Notes: a model not told the origin generated them from the sequence alone. Shown: positions 42,277 to 54,062, numbered from the stretch's first letter. The stretch: 64,000 bases of DNA from Bedellia somnulentella (GCA_963576735.1 OY755181.1:18737261-18801260), one strand, 5' to 3'. Program-made: numbers and translations.

Positions 42277-42358
42277 CGCAGTCGGTAGGATTCGAACCTA
42301 CGCTCCCAGAGGGAATCTGATTTCTAGTCAGACGCCTTAACCGCTCGGCCACGACTGC
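42277..42358 (-). tRNA. tRNA-Ser (anticodon AGA)
   Basis: 82 nt. Acceptor stem GCAGTCG/CGACTGC, A box TGGCCGAGCGG, anticodon stem-loop GACTAGAAATC with AGA, the long class II variable arm (CCCTCTGGGAG) and B box GGTTCGAATCC. All cloverleaf elements are present without mismatch by eye, and a T-run terminator follows. It reads UCU serine codons. Unlike the SINE heads in this window it has a regular anticodon loop and no SINE body after it. Confidence 0.95.
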
Positions 42359-43062
42359 TGCTGCGTAACGGTCCAGATTAACCAACTTTGTTTTTGGCAA
42401 CGATGTGAACGGTGCGGATAAACGTATATGTTTGCGACTATGTTCTTAATAATGGATAGTTTGAGCAGTAAAAAGTAGTTAAACTGGAATTAAAAGAGCG
42501 TCGGTTGCTCAACGCATCGATATACATTCACACAAAACTTGTACTGTAAGCGCAGAGTTGTAACAAAAACAATATTAGTTTAATAAAGTGTTGTAACAAA
42601 AACAATATTAGTTTAATGTAGTGCTCATGTATAGTATGGTATACATGCTCGTATTAATGTTTATATCTAAATAACCTAACGGTCATGTTGGATGTTATAT
42701 TGTTTAAATTAGCAAATGTAATGTGAATCTTAAATGCTTGGATATTCTAGTGAAATTTTTAAATCTTCATTCCAAGATGGTACATAAATTATATCTTTGA
42801 GGTTCTTCTTAACTAACCTAATTCTTAAATATCACTGTATGAGTTCAGGCTGTTATTTTGCTACTGACCAAATGCACTTTAATCATTTTATGAAGCTACC
42901 ACAGGAGTATTCTGAACGTAATATTCTAAGTCAACACCGCTTAGTTCGTTGAATAACCAGTGCAGTAGAATTACTTCCGAAATTCTGCCTATGGTCATGC
43001 AGAGCGTTCACTATGACATCAGACATCACCAATATCACTATTGCAGTCAGTTGTCATCACAA
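42359..43062. other. Upstream region of the tRNA gene, unassigned
   Basis: Contains a short direct duplication TAACAAAAACAATATTAGTT (about 42561 and 42595). No gene recognised. Confidence 0.45.
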
Positions 43063-43899
43063 GAGGGCAATTCTCGCAAGTTCGATATCATTACTATCAT
43101 AGAAATTATATCAAGTGTTCAATGTCATGTGAAAAATATCACAAAGTGAAATATATTTCTATTGATGGATTGAAACTGTATTCTCGCACACGGTAGTAAT
43201 TTTTCCTCAGACATTAAAGAACGAAGACCGAAATCAATGATCCAAGCGAATGAATTGAACGAAAGGTCAGTTTAACTGTCATCTTAGATATGAAAATGTC
43301 TTCATATCTGCCAATATTTTTACTCGACATTGGCGATATAATTGTGGCAAACACGATTGAAGCCACCTTAAAAAAATTAATATTGAATTTGTCAATATTT
43401 ACATATGTTTTGGTTTGTTTAAATTTTCCTTTAAGTGTACTTTGCCGGTAACTAACAAAGTCTGAATTCCCAACTGGACCATCCGACAACCGAATTTAGT
43501 TTTTGAAATTTTACTATGGAAAAATAATATATTTTTATATTTTAATAATATGATTAACGTTGATCCAAGTAGATATTATTTACAACTCCTAAGACTATTT
43601 GATCTATGATCCATTTAATATATTTACCTACATTTTAGTTTTCTATCTATAAGTATTCAAACAAAATTTGTAAACAAAATGGCTACCGTTCGCACGACAT
43701 CTTCAAATATCATCATATCGTCTGATCGTGACCACACGATATCATCCTTTGATATATATCATCATATCGGCTGGTTTTCAATAGAAAAATATCGATCGGA
43801 TGGAGTGAGAATAGCTCAAGTCAAATATCGATCGCAAAATATCACAAAAGTGATAAATATCGAAAGTGATATAATATCTACCGTGTGAGAATTGCCCTC
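43063..43899. mobile_element. Non-autonomous TIR element, 837 bp
   Basis: Ends GAGGGCAATTCTCGCA and (reverse complement) GAGGGCAATTCTCACA. Subterminal regions are packed with GATATC, ATCGATCG, TATCATCATATCG and related words on both sides. No transposase ORF. A second partial end-like word (TTCTCGCACACGGTAG) lies at 43182. Target duplication not evident. Confidence 0.65.
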
Positions 43900-44055
43900 C
43901 AGCACCTCACTTATCAATTAGCAACACTGCCTCACCTTAGCATAGGTTTATGTCATTATTATTATTGTAAGTATAATTTTATTTTACGAACGTAGTTTTT
44001 TATAATCTAGATTATTATGCAATTAATCATTCCAATTATCATGCGTATTCACAGG

Positions 44056-44168
44056 TATAGTGAGTAATGGTGTGATACGTGATTAATTTGGTATGAAAGA
44101 TGACGTTGTGTGCAAGAAATAAATGGGGATGCTAAGGCGGGTTGGGTAAATAAAGTGGATGGAAGAAT
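44056..44168 (+). mobile_element. RTE-class LINE internal fragment
   Basis: Matches the region around 12135-12245 of the intact LINE (ATGAAAGATGACGTTGTGTG, GGGATGCTAAGGCGGGTTGG) without the LINE terminus. Confidence 0.7.
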
Positions 44169-44274
44169 GTAATGTGCAATAAAGAGTTTTATTATTATTA
44201 TTAATGTGGCGAAAGGAATATATACAACTAATTAGCCGCGTTCGAACATTTCGAGGCAGTATCTTTTTAGCCTT

Positions 44275-44651
44275 ACATACATATACTCACGGCTATAAAT
44301 ATTTAAAAGGGACCGCTAGAGCTTGAAATAAGAAAATTCTTCATCCACATTTGGAAGTTAAGTGGAGAAAATCACTTAAAAAGCCCCGATAAATAGTCGC
44401 CTCTTACGTTCACCCATGAAAGAAAGAAAGAAAAATCTTTATTCTCCTCTTGAGGACACAAACAATATAAAAAAACAATAAAAATAGACTTAAACAACTT
44501 ATACAACAACAAAAAAGAACCTATATACTAGAAAAAAACTAAATTATAATAATTAATAAAACACAAAACTTACAATTTACACAATGTGCCCTCATTTGGC
44601 GAAAAGGTACATGTAAAGAAATGGGTTAGTGCTATTCTAAGCCAACACAGC
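44275..44651 (-). repeat. S1c-like SINE interrupted by a LINE 3' end
   Basis: S1 sequence on both sides of a ~190-bp insert that separates CTCTTACGTTCACCC from AAATGGGTTAGTGC. The middle of the S1 is also deleted. Confidence 0.8.
44422..44610 (-). mobile_element. LINE 3' end with (GAAA) tail
   Basis: On the plus strand GAAAGAAAGAAAGAAA then AATCTTTATTCTCC (antisense AATAAAGATT), AT-rich, ending CCCTCATTTGGCG. CATGAAAGAA and CATGTAAAGAA at the borders may be its target duplication. Confidence 0.6.
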
Positions 44652-44887
44652 AAAGAGAGTTTATACTTTTTAGACTTTGCCTATAAGGGTACTGGAACTA
44701 TTAGTAGTTAAAAACTTTATAAAATTCATTTATTCATTCATTCAATATTTTTGTTCAGACTACCAAATATATATAGGCCAAATAAATATATATAGGCCGG
44801 CAAATAAAATTCAACTTGAAATCAGCTAAGACAATGGGAGTTTTCAATTAGATTTCCTAATACGAGGTATTGTCAAAACTCAAAACC

Positions 44888-45126
44888 CAAACGTTCACGC
44901 CGTATATCCCCGAAGGGGTTGGCAGAGGTAATACTTCTAAACATGACTTCTGAACGTTTTACTTGGACAGTACACTTACGTGATACGGGGAAGGTCTATT
45001 GTGTTTGGTGACAATTAAATATCTTTTATCTTTTTTTTAATACACTGTCACATGACTGAGTGCAACTCAGCCATCTGGGTTTCCTCACCATGTTCTTCCT
45101 CATCGTCAACAACCGTGATAAATTAA
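44888..45126 (-). repeat. T1 SINE, head-less
   Basis: 3' end AACGTTCACGCCGTATATCC complement; body to ACAACCGTGATAAATTAA; no head. Confidence 0.85.
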
Positions 45127-45534
45127 TACGAGGTATAGTGAAATGAAATTAGTTGTAGTTTAATTTAGTTTCCAATTGGAGTTCTGAACTGTTACGTCGC
45201 ATTATCTTTTGCTGATTAGTTTTATCAAATTTTATTGAATTTCACAATATGAAGATATCAAATCTTTTGTTCATCATTATACGAGTAATAAATTTAACTG
45301 TTAAATGATATTAGGAGGGCTACTATTAGCTTAAGATTACGCTACTCCAATATTTACTTCCTACGTTCTGGAAAGTAAACCAACTTTGATGGCTTTTCTT
45401 CAACTGGTATTACGCTAATTACTCTCTCTTGTTGGTATGCTATTTGACTTGACTGAAAAAGAGAAAAATAACTAAAATAACTAATAAACTAAAGCAAAAG
45501 TATAATTTAACTATATTATGTTTAAAAAAACATG
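45127..45534. other. No recognisable feature
   Basis: AT-rich spacer, nothing supportable. Confidence 0.4.
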
Positions 45535-45690
45535 ACTGTTAATGGTGAGGGAAAACAGCGTGAGGAAACCCACATGGCTACGTTATACTTACTTACTCAT
45601 GTGTTCGTACAATGCGATAACAGGCCTGCCCCCGTAGGCGGACATCCAAGCAAAACGTGGGTACTCTGAAAACCAGATGAAACACAAAAA
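45535..45690 (+). repeat. T1 SINE body fragment
   Basis: TGTTAATGGTGAGGGAAAAC through AAAACGTGGGTACTCTGAA; both ends missing. Confidence 0.8.
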
Positions 45691-45715
45691 GCAATTAATA
45701 ATAATCGTGTGAAAG

Positions 45716-46058
45716 GATAAGTATCGTTTTTGAAACGAATAGCCAAATGACCCTGACCTCCGGAGTCACGTCCAAATGCGCTCACGCATACCGAGATCAA
45801 GAGCATTATGTCAGCAAGTTGGATGACCTTGGATCTGATAGTGCTCCGCAGTCCGCCATGCGGGAGCGTGTTTGCGTGATGCATGTGATGCTCGTTATGA
45901 TTTGTGGCGAAATATCTTTATGATGCTCGTTATTGGTAGCAGTAACGAGTCGGAGGTCAAGATGGGCTGTCAGTGGAAGCGATTTGCGTTGATTGAGTGT
46001 ATTCGGTAGCGAAATGAAGAAGGTGAAACAATTTCCTTCTTGGGAATGATTTTTGGTA
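45716..46058. other. GC-richer exon-like patch
   Basis: Distinctly GC-richer than the flanks and not matching any repeat here. Both strands have open frames of 57-97 codons; the plus frame reads ..AYRDQEHYVSKLDDLGSDS.. A GTGATGCTCGTTAT word occurs twice. Could be an exon, a CpG regulatory patch or an unrecognised element. Confidence 0.3.
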
Positions 46059-46064
46059 TTTTTT

Positions 46065-46298
46065 ACATAAATACATATAATCACAGCCATAAATCCCAAA
46101 AATGGGTAACCAGAGCTATAGAGCTAAAAACTCCTCAGTAACATTTGGATGTTGATAGGGGACATGATGGTAGAAATAAAGTATCATTGGTGATGGGTCT
46201 CCAACCACATCGCCCAAAAACCTTAAAAATATTAGTCACCTCTTACGACACCCGTGGGTAGAAAGAGGTTGTGACATTCTAAGCCGGCACTACACGGC
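46065..46298 (-). repeat. S1b SINE copy
   Basis: S1b markers CCCAAAAATGGG, ATGTTGATAGGGGACATG, GACACCCGTGGG; ends GCCGGCACTACACGGC. Confidence 0.88.
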
Positions 46299-46643
46299 AA
46301 ACATGGTTGTATCTTTTTTGACTATCTTACACTCTTAGTCATTATCAATACATCATTGACAAATAATGGCGGAAATTAGTATGACAGAATCCACATGACT
46401 TATATTTGAAATAAGATATATTCATGTGACCATACATCCGAACATCCAAACAAGCCATAGGGCTATCATATCATAAGGGTGTCATTTGAAAATATACATG
46501 GTAAGAATTTTAATACTAGGTGACAGTTTGAAACCGTTGGCCATTCCTTCCAAAGGAAAGCAGTGTCGCCCTGTCTTCTACCATTAAAATCAACACGGAA
46601 TTTATATTTTATCCATGAATAGGTATATATGTTTAACATGTTG
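46299..46643. other. No recognisable feature
   Basis: AT-rich, nothing supportable. Confidence 0.35.
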
Positions 46644-46766
46644 TTATTTTACCATCTTTTCCCCACACAACTTTCTAAAAGTGGCTGAGGAATTTCTAAT
46701 TCCTTAGCTCTGGCTACCCCTTTTAGGGATTTAGAGCCGTGCGTATATGTATGTATGTATGTATGT
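46644..46766 (+). repeat. S1a SINE, 5'-truncated
   Basis: Begins in the middle (TTATTTTACCATCTTTTCCC) and ends in the GTAT tail. Confidence 0.9.
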
Positions 46767-47106
46767 ACGTTGTCATAAGCTTAGTTTCCAAGTTTGTAAC
46801 AAGCATTTTTCATATTGAGTAATATTTACTCGACTTCAGACACAGTCAAAAATTATGGTTGTTTAAATAAATACCAAATCCTCATCTCGGTTTGTCAACA
46901 TTATAAATATTTGGTAGTGATTGTAGTTAAACAAACTGCTTTATGTCGTAAGTTCCAAATTGCAAGTAGCAATGATCAATAAGATAGGAATAGCCGAGGA
47001 AATATTATCACTTGTTTGTTGTTTATTTAGAAAGCTGCAAGCAATAGAACAGACTTATTAGGAATGGGATACTTTAATAAATTAAATATTAAGTCAAAGC
47101 GAGCCG
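46767..47106. other. No recognisable feature
   Basis: AT-rich spacer. Confidence 0.35.
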
Positions 47107-47228
47107 ACCGACCGCATCGCACAAAATTCCCTAAGAAACCCCAATACCCTTTATCGCCTCCCGATACGATATTACGATCACCCATGGGAAGAAATGGGGT
47201 AGTGCTATTCTAAGCCGACACTCACAGC
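47107..47228 (-). repeat. S1 SINE head-half fragment
   Basis: ACCGCATCGCACAAAATTCC to GCCGACACTCACAGC; the 3' half is missing, so it was lost after insertion. Confidence 0.8.
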
Positions 47229-47498
47229 GAATCTATCTATCTTTATATATCTTAACCTGCAATAATTTAAACACCCAAATTTCACAGTTGACCCAATTGG
47301 CAACAACGAACTATCATTATAAAGAAAAAAATTATAAAATAATAGACATGAGTCAAGAGTATTCGTCGTTATTAATCACAGAAATGTCCAATTGACATAG
47401 AAACTCATGTGTGTGACCTCTCGTACTGTTGCGTCAACATCATTTCCAAATTGAGGCAATATTGGCATAATCCAAGATTTCTTTAAAAATTTTTTCGT

Positions 47499-47737
47499 AC
47501 ATACATACATATACTTACGGCCATAATCCCAAAAAGGGGTAGCCAGACTTCAGGGCTACATACTCCTTCGCCATATTGGTATTGATAGGGGACCAGATGG
47601 TAGAAATAAAGTATCTTTGGTGATAGTCTCCAACCGCATCGACCAAAAACCACTTAAAAGCCCCAAACCCTTAGTCGCCTCTTATGACACCCGAGGGAAG
47701 AAAGGGGTAGTAACATTTTAAGCCGGCACTACACGGC
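47499..47737 (-). repeat. S1b SINE copy
   Basis: Complete, S1b signatures CCCAAAAAGGGG and GACACCCGAGGG. Confidence 0.88.
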
Positions 47738-47775
47738 AGTATTTCATTTCAGACAAATATAATCTTTATAGGATA

Positions 47776-48031
47776 CATACATACATATACTCACGGCTAT
47801 AAATCCCTTAACGGGGTAGCCAGAGCTTTGGAATGAGAAACTCCTAAGCCACTTTTGGAAGTTGAGTGGGGAAAATATGGTAATAATAAATAATTGTTGG
47901 TGACGGGTCTCCAACCACATCGCCCAAAAATTACTTCAAAAGCCCCTATACCCTTAGTCGCCTTTTACGATCACCCACGGGTAGAAATGGGGTAGTGTTA
48001 TTCTACAGTGTTGTTATTATATATTATAGGC
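47776..48031 (-). repeat. S1c SINE, 5'-truncated with filler, TSD
   Basis: Flanked by CTTTATAGGATA (47764-47775, 48032-48043). S1 sequence stops at GTTATTCTAC and ~26 non-S1 bases (from 48007) lie before the right duplication, so the 5' junction carries filler. Confidence 0.88.
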
Positions 48032-48111
48032 CTTTATAGGATAATACCAATAATATCGTTAAATTTCACTTTTAATGTCGACACCATTGTGTGCATTTGT
48101 ATTCTCTACCT

Positions 48112-48172
48112 ATAAATTCCCATTGATTAATCAGAGATTGACTATCGATCGCCACTATGTATGATCCTTTGA
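48112..48172 (-). mobile_element. RTE-class LINE terminal fragment
   Basis: TTCCCATTGATTAATCAGAG then ACTATCGATCGCCACTATG, antisense to the LINE 3' end; tail missing. Confidence 0.7.
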
Positions 48173-48429
48173 AAAGACACACATGCAATATTCTTCACGG
48201 TACCAACGATTATGCAAAAATACTTAATTGTCAGCGTACAAGAGGCATTTAATGTGAATTCTACCTATCTTCAGTCTACAATAACTATCACGCAACTCTG
48301 TCAAACAGTCATCCATGAACCAATTGAAGAACCACGGAGAACCTACACATCCTTGTCGGACACCTTTAGATATTCCAAACCAGGCCGGTTTTCCCGTTCA
48401 CTCTTACATATAACAAAATGGTTGGTTTA

Positions 48430-48600
48430 CTAATCAAATCAGGCAAGAAAAACCCCGACCCGCGTCCTCCCAGTCAACGCCCCGGTCGCTCTGCCACCAG
48501 AGCTATGGTGCATTGTAACCACTGATTGATTATTAAAATATTCCTTAATTGATTATTAGAATAATCCCCACATGAGGTTTCATGCATAACAAAGTCAGGA
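48430..48600 (-). repeat. T2-type tRNA-derived SINE, decayed
   Basis: Minus strand has ATAGCTCTGGTGGCAGAGCG (A box) and GGGGCGTTGACTGGG, and the T2 word AATAATCCCCACATGAGG complement appears on the plus strand near 48561. B box is damaged. Confidence 0.6.
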
Positions 48601-48639
48601 AGTAAAATGGTTGTTTATTAAAAAAAACTACTCATAACT

Positions 48640-49448
48640 CAAACGGTCACGCCGTATACCCCCGAAGAAGTTGGCAGAGGTACTAATACTTCTGAACATC
48701 ACGTGACTTTGTCACCTGGTGTTCACAGTACCCACATTTTGATTAGACAATGTACTCACGTGATACAGGGCAGGCCTATCGGCGTTTTGTAGTAATAGAT
48801 AGATAAAATCTTTATTCATGTTATCATAACAATCACATAGGTACATACATTACAAGTAATATAAAATCAAAGTAAAACTGTTCTTAAAAAAATAAAAAAA
48901 AACAAATTAAAAATGTGTAAGGTATGTGAGCTATGGTAACATAAACTAAACCATAACTCAGCGTTGTTGGTAAATGCTGTGTAGCAAAAACACTGATTTT
49001 CAGGTATAGCTTAAAGCAACATGCTTTTAACAAAAAATAATAATTGAGCATCTGCCATTGACGTGAAAAATACTTACAAATTAAACTTACAGTTAACATA
49101 ATCCTAAGCAAGTGGGTAATAAACAAAAGAGACATTTAAAAATCAGATTACAATTAAACCATACAATATAATTAATAAATACAAACAAATTTGAAAAAGA
49201 AGTTCACTAATATATACCCTCTTTCACTGAAAATTGACAACTGATTGTGCAAAGCATTTCATTGTGTTTAATTTTTGTATTTGAAGTAAATGGGACTTCA
49301 GTAGTTTTTGAAATTTAAATTTACTGGTAGATTCTCTAATGGGTGGAGGGATATTGTTCCAACACTTTGTAGCGTCACTGTCACATGATAAATTACAATA
49401 GCCATGTGCGTTTCCTCACGATGTTTTCCCTCACCGTTAACCATAGAA
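48640..49448 (-). repeat. T1 SINE split by a LINE 3' end
   Basis: T1 3' half 48640-48793 and body 49376-49448 were one copy, now separated by a LINE insertion. TTGTAG on both sides may be a short target duplication. Confidence 0.8.
48794..49375 (-). mobile_element. LINE 3' end, (TCTA)-tail family
   Basis: Plus strand opens TAGATAGATAAAATCTTTAT (tail complement); contains AACTCAGCG and AAAACACTGATTTTCAGGTA as in 57800-57990; at the 5' side a short RT C-terminal-like stretch (GGGTGGAGGGATATTGTTCC). The longest copy of this family here. Confidence 0.65.
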
Positions 49449-50374
49449 ATATACCCAAAGAGAAAAGTGAGTTCGAGTATATGCCTGAAGAATTATTTAA
49501 AACTTTTTCAAAAACTTATACAATAACGGTCTTATTGTATACATGGCGACCTCGCCTCTTACTCTTCTCATAAGTTTTTCTTCCGCGCTTATCTTTGACT
49601 AAATTGGCCCTTTTGTCCGCGATTGACCTCGTACCAACGTACCGAAATTCTCCGTTATATTATACAATATATATTTTGTATTTGTTAAATAATTATTATA
49701 CTTTTCTTAATGTTGTATGTCGTCACGCTATCATTTCCTACCTACTTTTGCTTCTAAAACGTTTATAATAACAATTTGAATGTAAATCATCTTAATTAAG
49801 AGCAGCATAGCAGCATCGCCATTGCCGACACTCACAATAAAAATAATCTAACGTTAATGTACCGATTCGTTGCATCACACGTGGGGCTTACATTACATTA
49901 CATATTGTGTTATTCAACGTCATTTCTCTCATTTAGTTTTACAAATGGGTGAATTCACTAGACCTGCCTCTATTATCTTTTAAAGCGGTCTAGCCACTCT
50001 GTCAGGAATGCTTTTATGATACAAAAATATAAAAGAAAATACAGGAGAACTAAGGAGTGATAAAGTATAAGTTCATTATCTGATGCTATCTTTACGTTAA
50101 TGTTTGGAGGTCAGCATTTGGTATTACCGTAGTCCTGGTATATGCCATTCATCTCGTGATATTTTTTTAATCTTTATGTCATCAAATCACTTTCGTCTCG
50201 GGTTGGGACTGATCGATGACGGGTACCGAATCATGAATATTGGTAATGCAGCCTGCAATATTCGAACGAAACTGGGATAAATCATAGAAATACAAAATGT
50301 GAGTTTACCCCCTGCAATCGAACGCAAAACCTCCAGGTCATGAGCCGAACACTGTAACAGTTTGCCCACGAATG
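49449..50374. other. Mostly unassigned; decayed tRNA-like stretch
   Basis: Bases 50300-50375 (minus: TTCGGCTCATGACCTGGAGG, GCGTTCGATTGC) resemble a decayed tRNA-derived SINE head. The rest is AT-rich with no gene. Confidence 0.35.
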
Positions 50375-50386
50375 CATTTAATAGTA

Positions 50387-50637
50387 CATACATACATACA
50401 TATACTCACGGCTATAAATCCCTAGAAGGGGTAGCCAGAGCTAAGGAATTAGAAACTCTTCAGCCACTTTTGGAAAATGAGTGGGGAAAAGATGGTTAAA
50501 TAAAGGTTGTTGGTGATGGGTCTACAACCGCATCGCCCAAAAATCCCTTAAAAGCCCCAATAGCGTTAGTCGCCTTTTACGTACACCCAACGGAAGAAAT
50601 GGGGTAGTACTATTCTGAGCCGACACTACACAGCACA
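50387..50637 (-). repeat. S1a SINE, complete, TSD
   Basis: 251 bp between CATTTAATAGTA repeats (50375-50386, 50638-50649); four extra bases precede the usual head. Confidence 0.93.
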
Positions 50638-50649
50638 CATTTAATAGTA

Positions 50650-51458
50650 TTTCTTTTTAACTAATTCGTGAACGTTTGGTGCATGGTAATGACTAAGTTT
50701 TAATTAGCACGTCTCTCCGGGTACTCATAAAACGTGCAAGTTCGGTCACAGTTCAATGTAACGATCAATTAAGCATCTAAAGTTTCCTAACGTTAGGCCA
50801 TTCATCATAATCACTTAGTGGCATCTTGAACTTTAGTTTTAAGGCTTCTTCAGACTCCGGTGAGTCTAGCAACCTTGTATTAAAAAGAGAACAAAAGAGC
50901 CAAAAAGGAAATAATTTTCATTTGTGCATGTAAGAGTTTATTGCTGTGATATTTAGTAGTCATTAGAGGACTCCGCTTGACACAATGATCTCCACGAGTA
51001 CGGGTCAGTCGTTGCCAACATCCAATGTTCTTCTTTCTTCTATCCATGTTCTCAGTTCGATTGTTTGCATATATGTATGTTTGTTTGTCCTCGATTATCT
51101 CGCGTTTGGCTATAGCTATTTTTAGGTAATGAAACTTCGTTACACTTTGAGCTATATGTATAATTATATGTAAGTAAAGTAGGTAGTTATAATATTAAGT
51201 ATGCGTGTTAAGACAACATTGCTACAATTAATGTGAAAGTGCGAAGTCTCTGAATCATGATTTAAGACACATGCAATGGTTGTCGAGCTATCTATGTTTT
51301 GTCAACTATTATTAATTAGATCAAACTGTACGATGTTTCGTAGAGCAAAGAGCACGAGGAAGTTAAATAGAATGGAGTGTTGTGTACATAGGAAGTAAAG
51401 TAAGCAGGTATGTGACGCCAACGTATAACCGTATACGGGAGCAAATATATTTAAACGA
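50650..51458. other. No recognisable feature
   Basis: AT-rich; no gene or repeat I can support. Confidence 0.4.
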
Positions 51459-51466
51459 ACATTCAT

Positions 51467-51737
51467 ACATACATATACTCACGGCTATAAATTCCTCAAA
51501 GGGGTAGCCAGAGCTAAGAAATTAGAAATTCCTCAGCCATTTTTGGAAAGTTGAGTAGGGACAAGATGGTGAAATAAAGGTTGTTGGTGATGGGTCTCCA
51601 GCCGCATCGCCCAAAAATCCCTTAAAAGCCCATACATACATTCACGGCTATAAATCCCAAGAAGGGGTAGCCAGAGCTAAAGAAATAGAAATTCCTCAGC
51701 CACTTTTGGAAGTTCAGTAGGGAAAAGATACATGCAT
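51467..51737 (-). repeat. Two truncated S1a copies in tandem
   Basis: 51467-51629 and 51630-51730 are both minus-strand 3' parts in the same orientation. ACATTCAT at 51459-51466 and 51738-51745 may flank the pair. Confidence 0.8.
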
Positions 51738-51745
51738 ACATTCAT

Positions 51746-52778
51746 TAAAAATCATTACGATTAGCAGTTATCTTTCCTGTCTTTACCCACCTGGCCTATT
51801 AGCGAATCCACGGCTTGTGATTACGAATATAACGAACACGAAAATAAAAAACTAATTTCACTAATCATTTAAAATGAGTAATTGTCAAGCTATATCTTTT
51901 TAAAGATTGTTTCCCTTTTGTTCTTAATGACGTCATCGATCAACAAAATCACGTAGTGACATGTAAATGAAGCGAAATGTTAAATAAAAATGTTGCCGAT
52001 TGCCAAACATTACAGAAATTTGAGATCTCAGATGAAATAATTAGATTTTACACTAAACAGACCTATGATTTTCGATATGTTATTAGTAAACTGTAAAAAC
52101 AAATATCTTTGAAATAACATTGAAGGTCAATTACTGTTACAGTTTTTTGATAAAAATACCAGTCATCTTAGCTTTATTTCTTGATTTCAAGAAAATATTG
52201 TTTAAAAACATAATATCTCGAAATGGTTTCGTAATCGGCATCACTTTTGTAAAACTTTACACACCGAATTGCTCGTGAGCAGAACATAATATTGTTGAAC
52301 AATGAAATAATCATGTTGCAATAGTTTTGTTTTAATTTCAAAATGATGGATTAAAAATTTCATCATTGGACTTTTTCGGAATTCTCATACCTAAAACCAA
52401 CGCGCCACCAACCTTAAAAAAATTGGGCCTAGAATTTAATATTAGGTTTATTAACAATAGCTTTATTGGTTCCCATAAATAGCAGGGTTGCATCGCACGC
52501 ACTGCGCCGCATTATAACTAAATATGTAAGATCGAGTAATGGCCCGCGCACGCTTCACTGTCGCTTCTATCCATTTTGATAGTCTTTGACCGACGTTAAG
52601 GAGTTCACACATATGTATTTTTAGACAATAATTTCTAATATTGAGTTATTACATCTTCAAAATAGAGATTCATGCTTCGTAGCATGAGGCTTGTGATAGC
52701 GAGTATGTAGTTTGTCACGTGAGAAGTGAGATACTGAGAGACTATGTATGAGTAATTTGTCAACTTCTCACTTTTCAA
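51746..52778. other. No recognisable feature
   Basis: AT-rich, with a TGACGTCATCG word at 51928 in isolation. No gene supported. Confidence 0.4.
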
Positions 52779-53450
52779 AGTCAAACTTTACGCCGTATAT
52801 CCCCGGTTGGCAGAGGTACGAATATTTCTGATCATCACATGGCATTGTCACCTGGTGTTCAGAGTACCCTCGTATGCTTGGACAGTGTACTCATGTGATA
52901 GGAGGCAGTCATATCGCCATTTTTGTATGAATACACTGTCACATGACTAAGTACCACTTAGCCATGTGGGTTTTCTCACGATTTTTTCCCTCACCGTTAA
53001 CAACCATGATAAATTAACCATACATATAACTTTGGGAAAGACAAATTGGTGTAGAAAAAGGAATGTTGAGATGGTTTGGGCACATCGAGAGGATGGATGA
53101 TAGGAAATTGGTAAAAGGTATCTATAGGGCTAATGTGGAAGGTAATGTTAGTTGAGGACGGCCACGAAAGACACGCTTGGACCAAATTGAAAGTGTGCTC
53201 AAAAAGGTGGGCGTCCGAAGTATGAAGAATAAAAGAGCATGTATGAAAAGATTGATGGATGTAGACTAAGCAAGAGAGGTTTGCCAGGATCGTACGAAGT
53301 GGCGATCGATAGTCTCTGCCTACCCCAATGGGAATTAACGGCGTGAGTATATGTATGTATGTATGTAAATTGGTGTAGGTCCGACCCCAGATTTGAACCC
53401 TCATTGTCTGCACGATATGCAGTGTTCTGCCCATTGAGCTTTCTAGGTTG
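52779..53450 (-). repeat. T1 SINE split by an RTE-class LINE end
   Basis: 3' part 52779-53054 and tRNA-like head 53379-53450 (ATTTGAACCCTCATTGTCTG, CCATTGAGCT as decayed boxes) flank the LINE insert. Confidence 0.88.
53055..53366 (+). mobile_element. 5'-truncated RTE-class LINE, TSD
   Basis: 312 bp of the LINE 3' end (AGGAATGTTGAGATGGTTTG to the GTATATGTATG tail). Flanked by AAATTGGTGTAG (53043-53054, 53367-53378), which is T1 sequence. In-frame damage includes a TGA in the GRPR region. Confidence 0.92.
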
Positions 53451-53734
53451 TTCTCACTCCTCAAGTGATAACGACAAGGGCTGAGGAAGATATAGTGAAA
53501 CGGAATAATTGATGATGTATTTTCAACCGCACTGGCCACCAATTACAGGAAAGACTACAGCTCAAGTCGCCTCGCAACAGTGGTATGTAATGATATTCGA
53601 AGCTGGAATGCCATTATTATACAAATGTATGTCTCTTGGCTTCCCACTAAAATTGTGTAAAAATACAAACTGTCTTAGTGAACTAGGAATCGTATTTATT
53701 CCAAAACTAGGAATCTTTTGTATTGTATATATTT

Positions 53735-54062
53735 ATAATAATAATATAATAAAATCATTTATTTCAGACAAATCAGTTACAAAATGTCCATATATCTGTT
53801 AGTGAAAAGACTTATAAACTATGTTAGTAGAATTTGAAATTTATGTTACTCATCACATGGAGTGATGACCAATGATTTAAAATTGGACTATCAACTCTGT
53901 CCGCAATGATCTCCAGGAGTTTTTTGGTACTACACCTAATTCGGGTCCACAGGGAGGCTACTCGTTTACGCAGTATAGCCTGGAAGCCATCTGTGCCGTG
54001 TTCTGTGAACATCCCAGATGCGCTGCAGCGCCAGTGTAGCCCCAACAAACCTCTGAAAGAGG
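53735..54062 (-). pseudogene. LINE ORF C-terminal fragment with 3' UTR
   Basis: Minus frame reads AILRKRVASLWTRIR then RVDSPILNHWSSLHV and a stop near 53824, followed by AAATAAATGATTTTATTATT. The DSPIL-HW end is, to my knowledge, typical of C-termini of a lepidopteran LINE group. Class not fixed. Confidence 0.5.

Noticed and set aside
42152..42340. ORFs overlapping the tRNA-Ser gene
   Set aside because: They are translations of the tRNA gene itself; the tRNA call explains the sequence.
53509..53802. 97-codon ORF as a gene
   Set aside because: Covers antisense LINE 3' UTR and flank; no domain, no codon signal.
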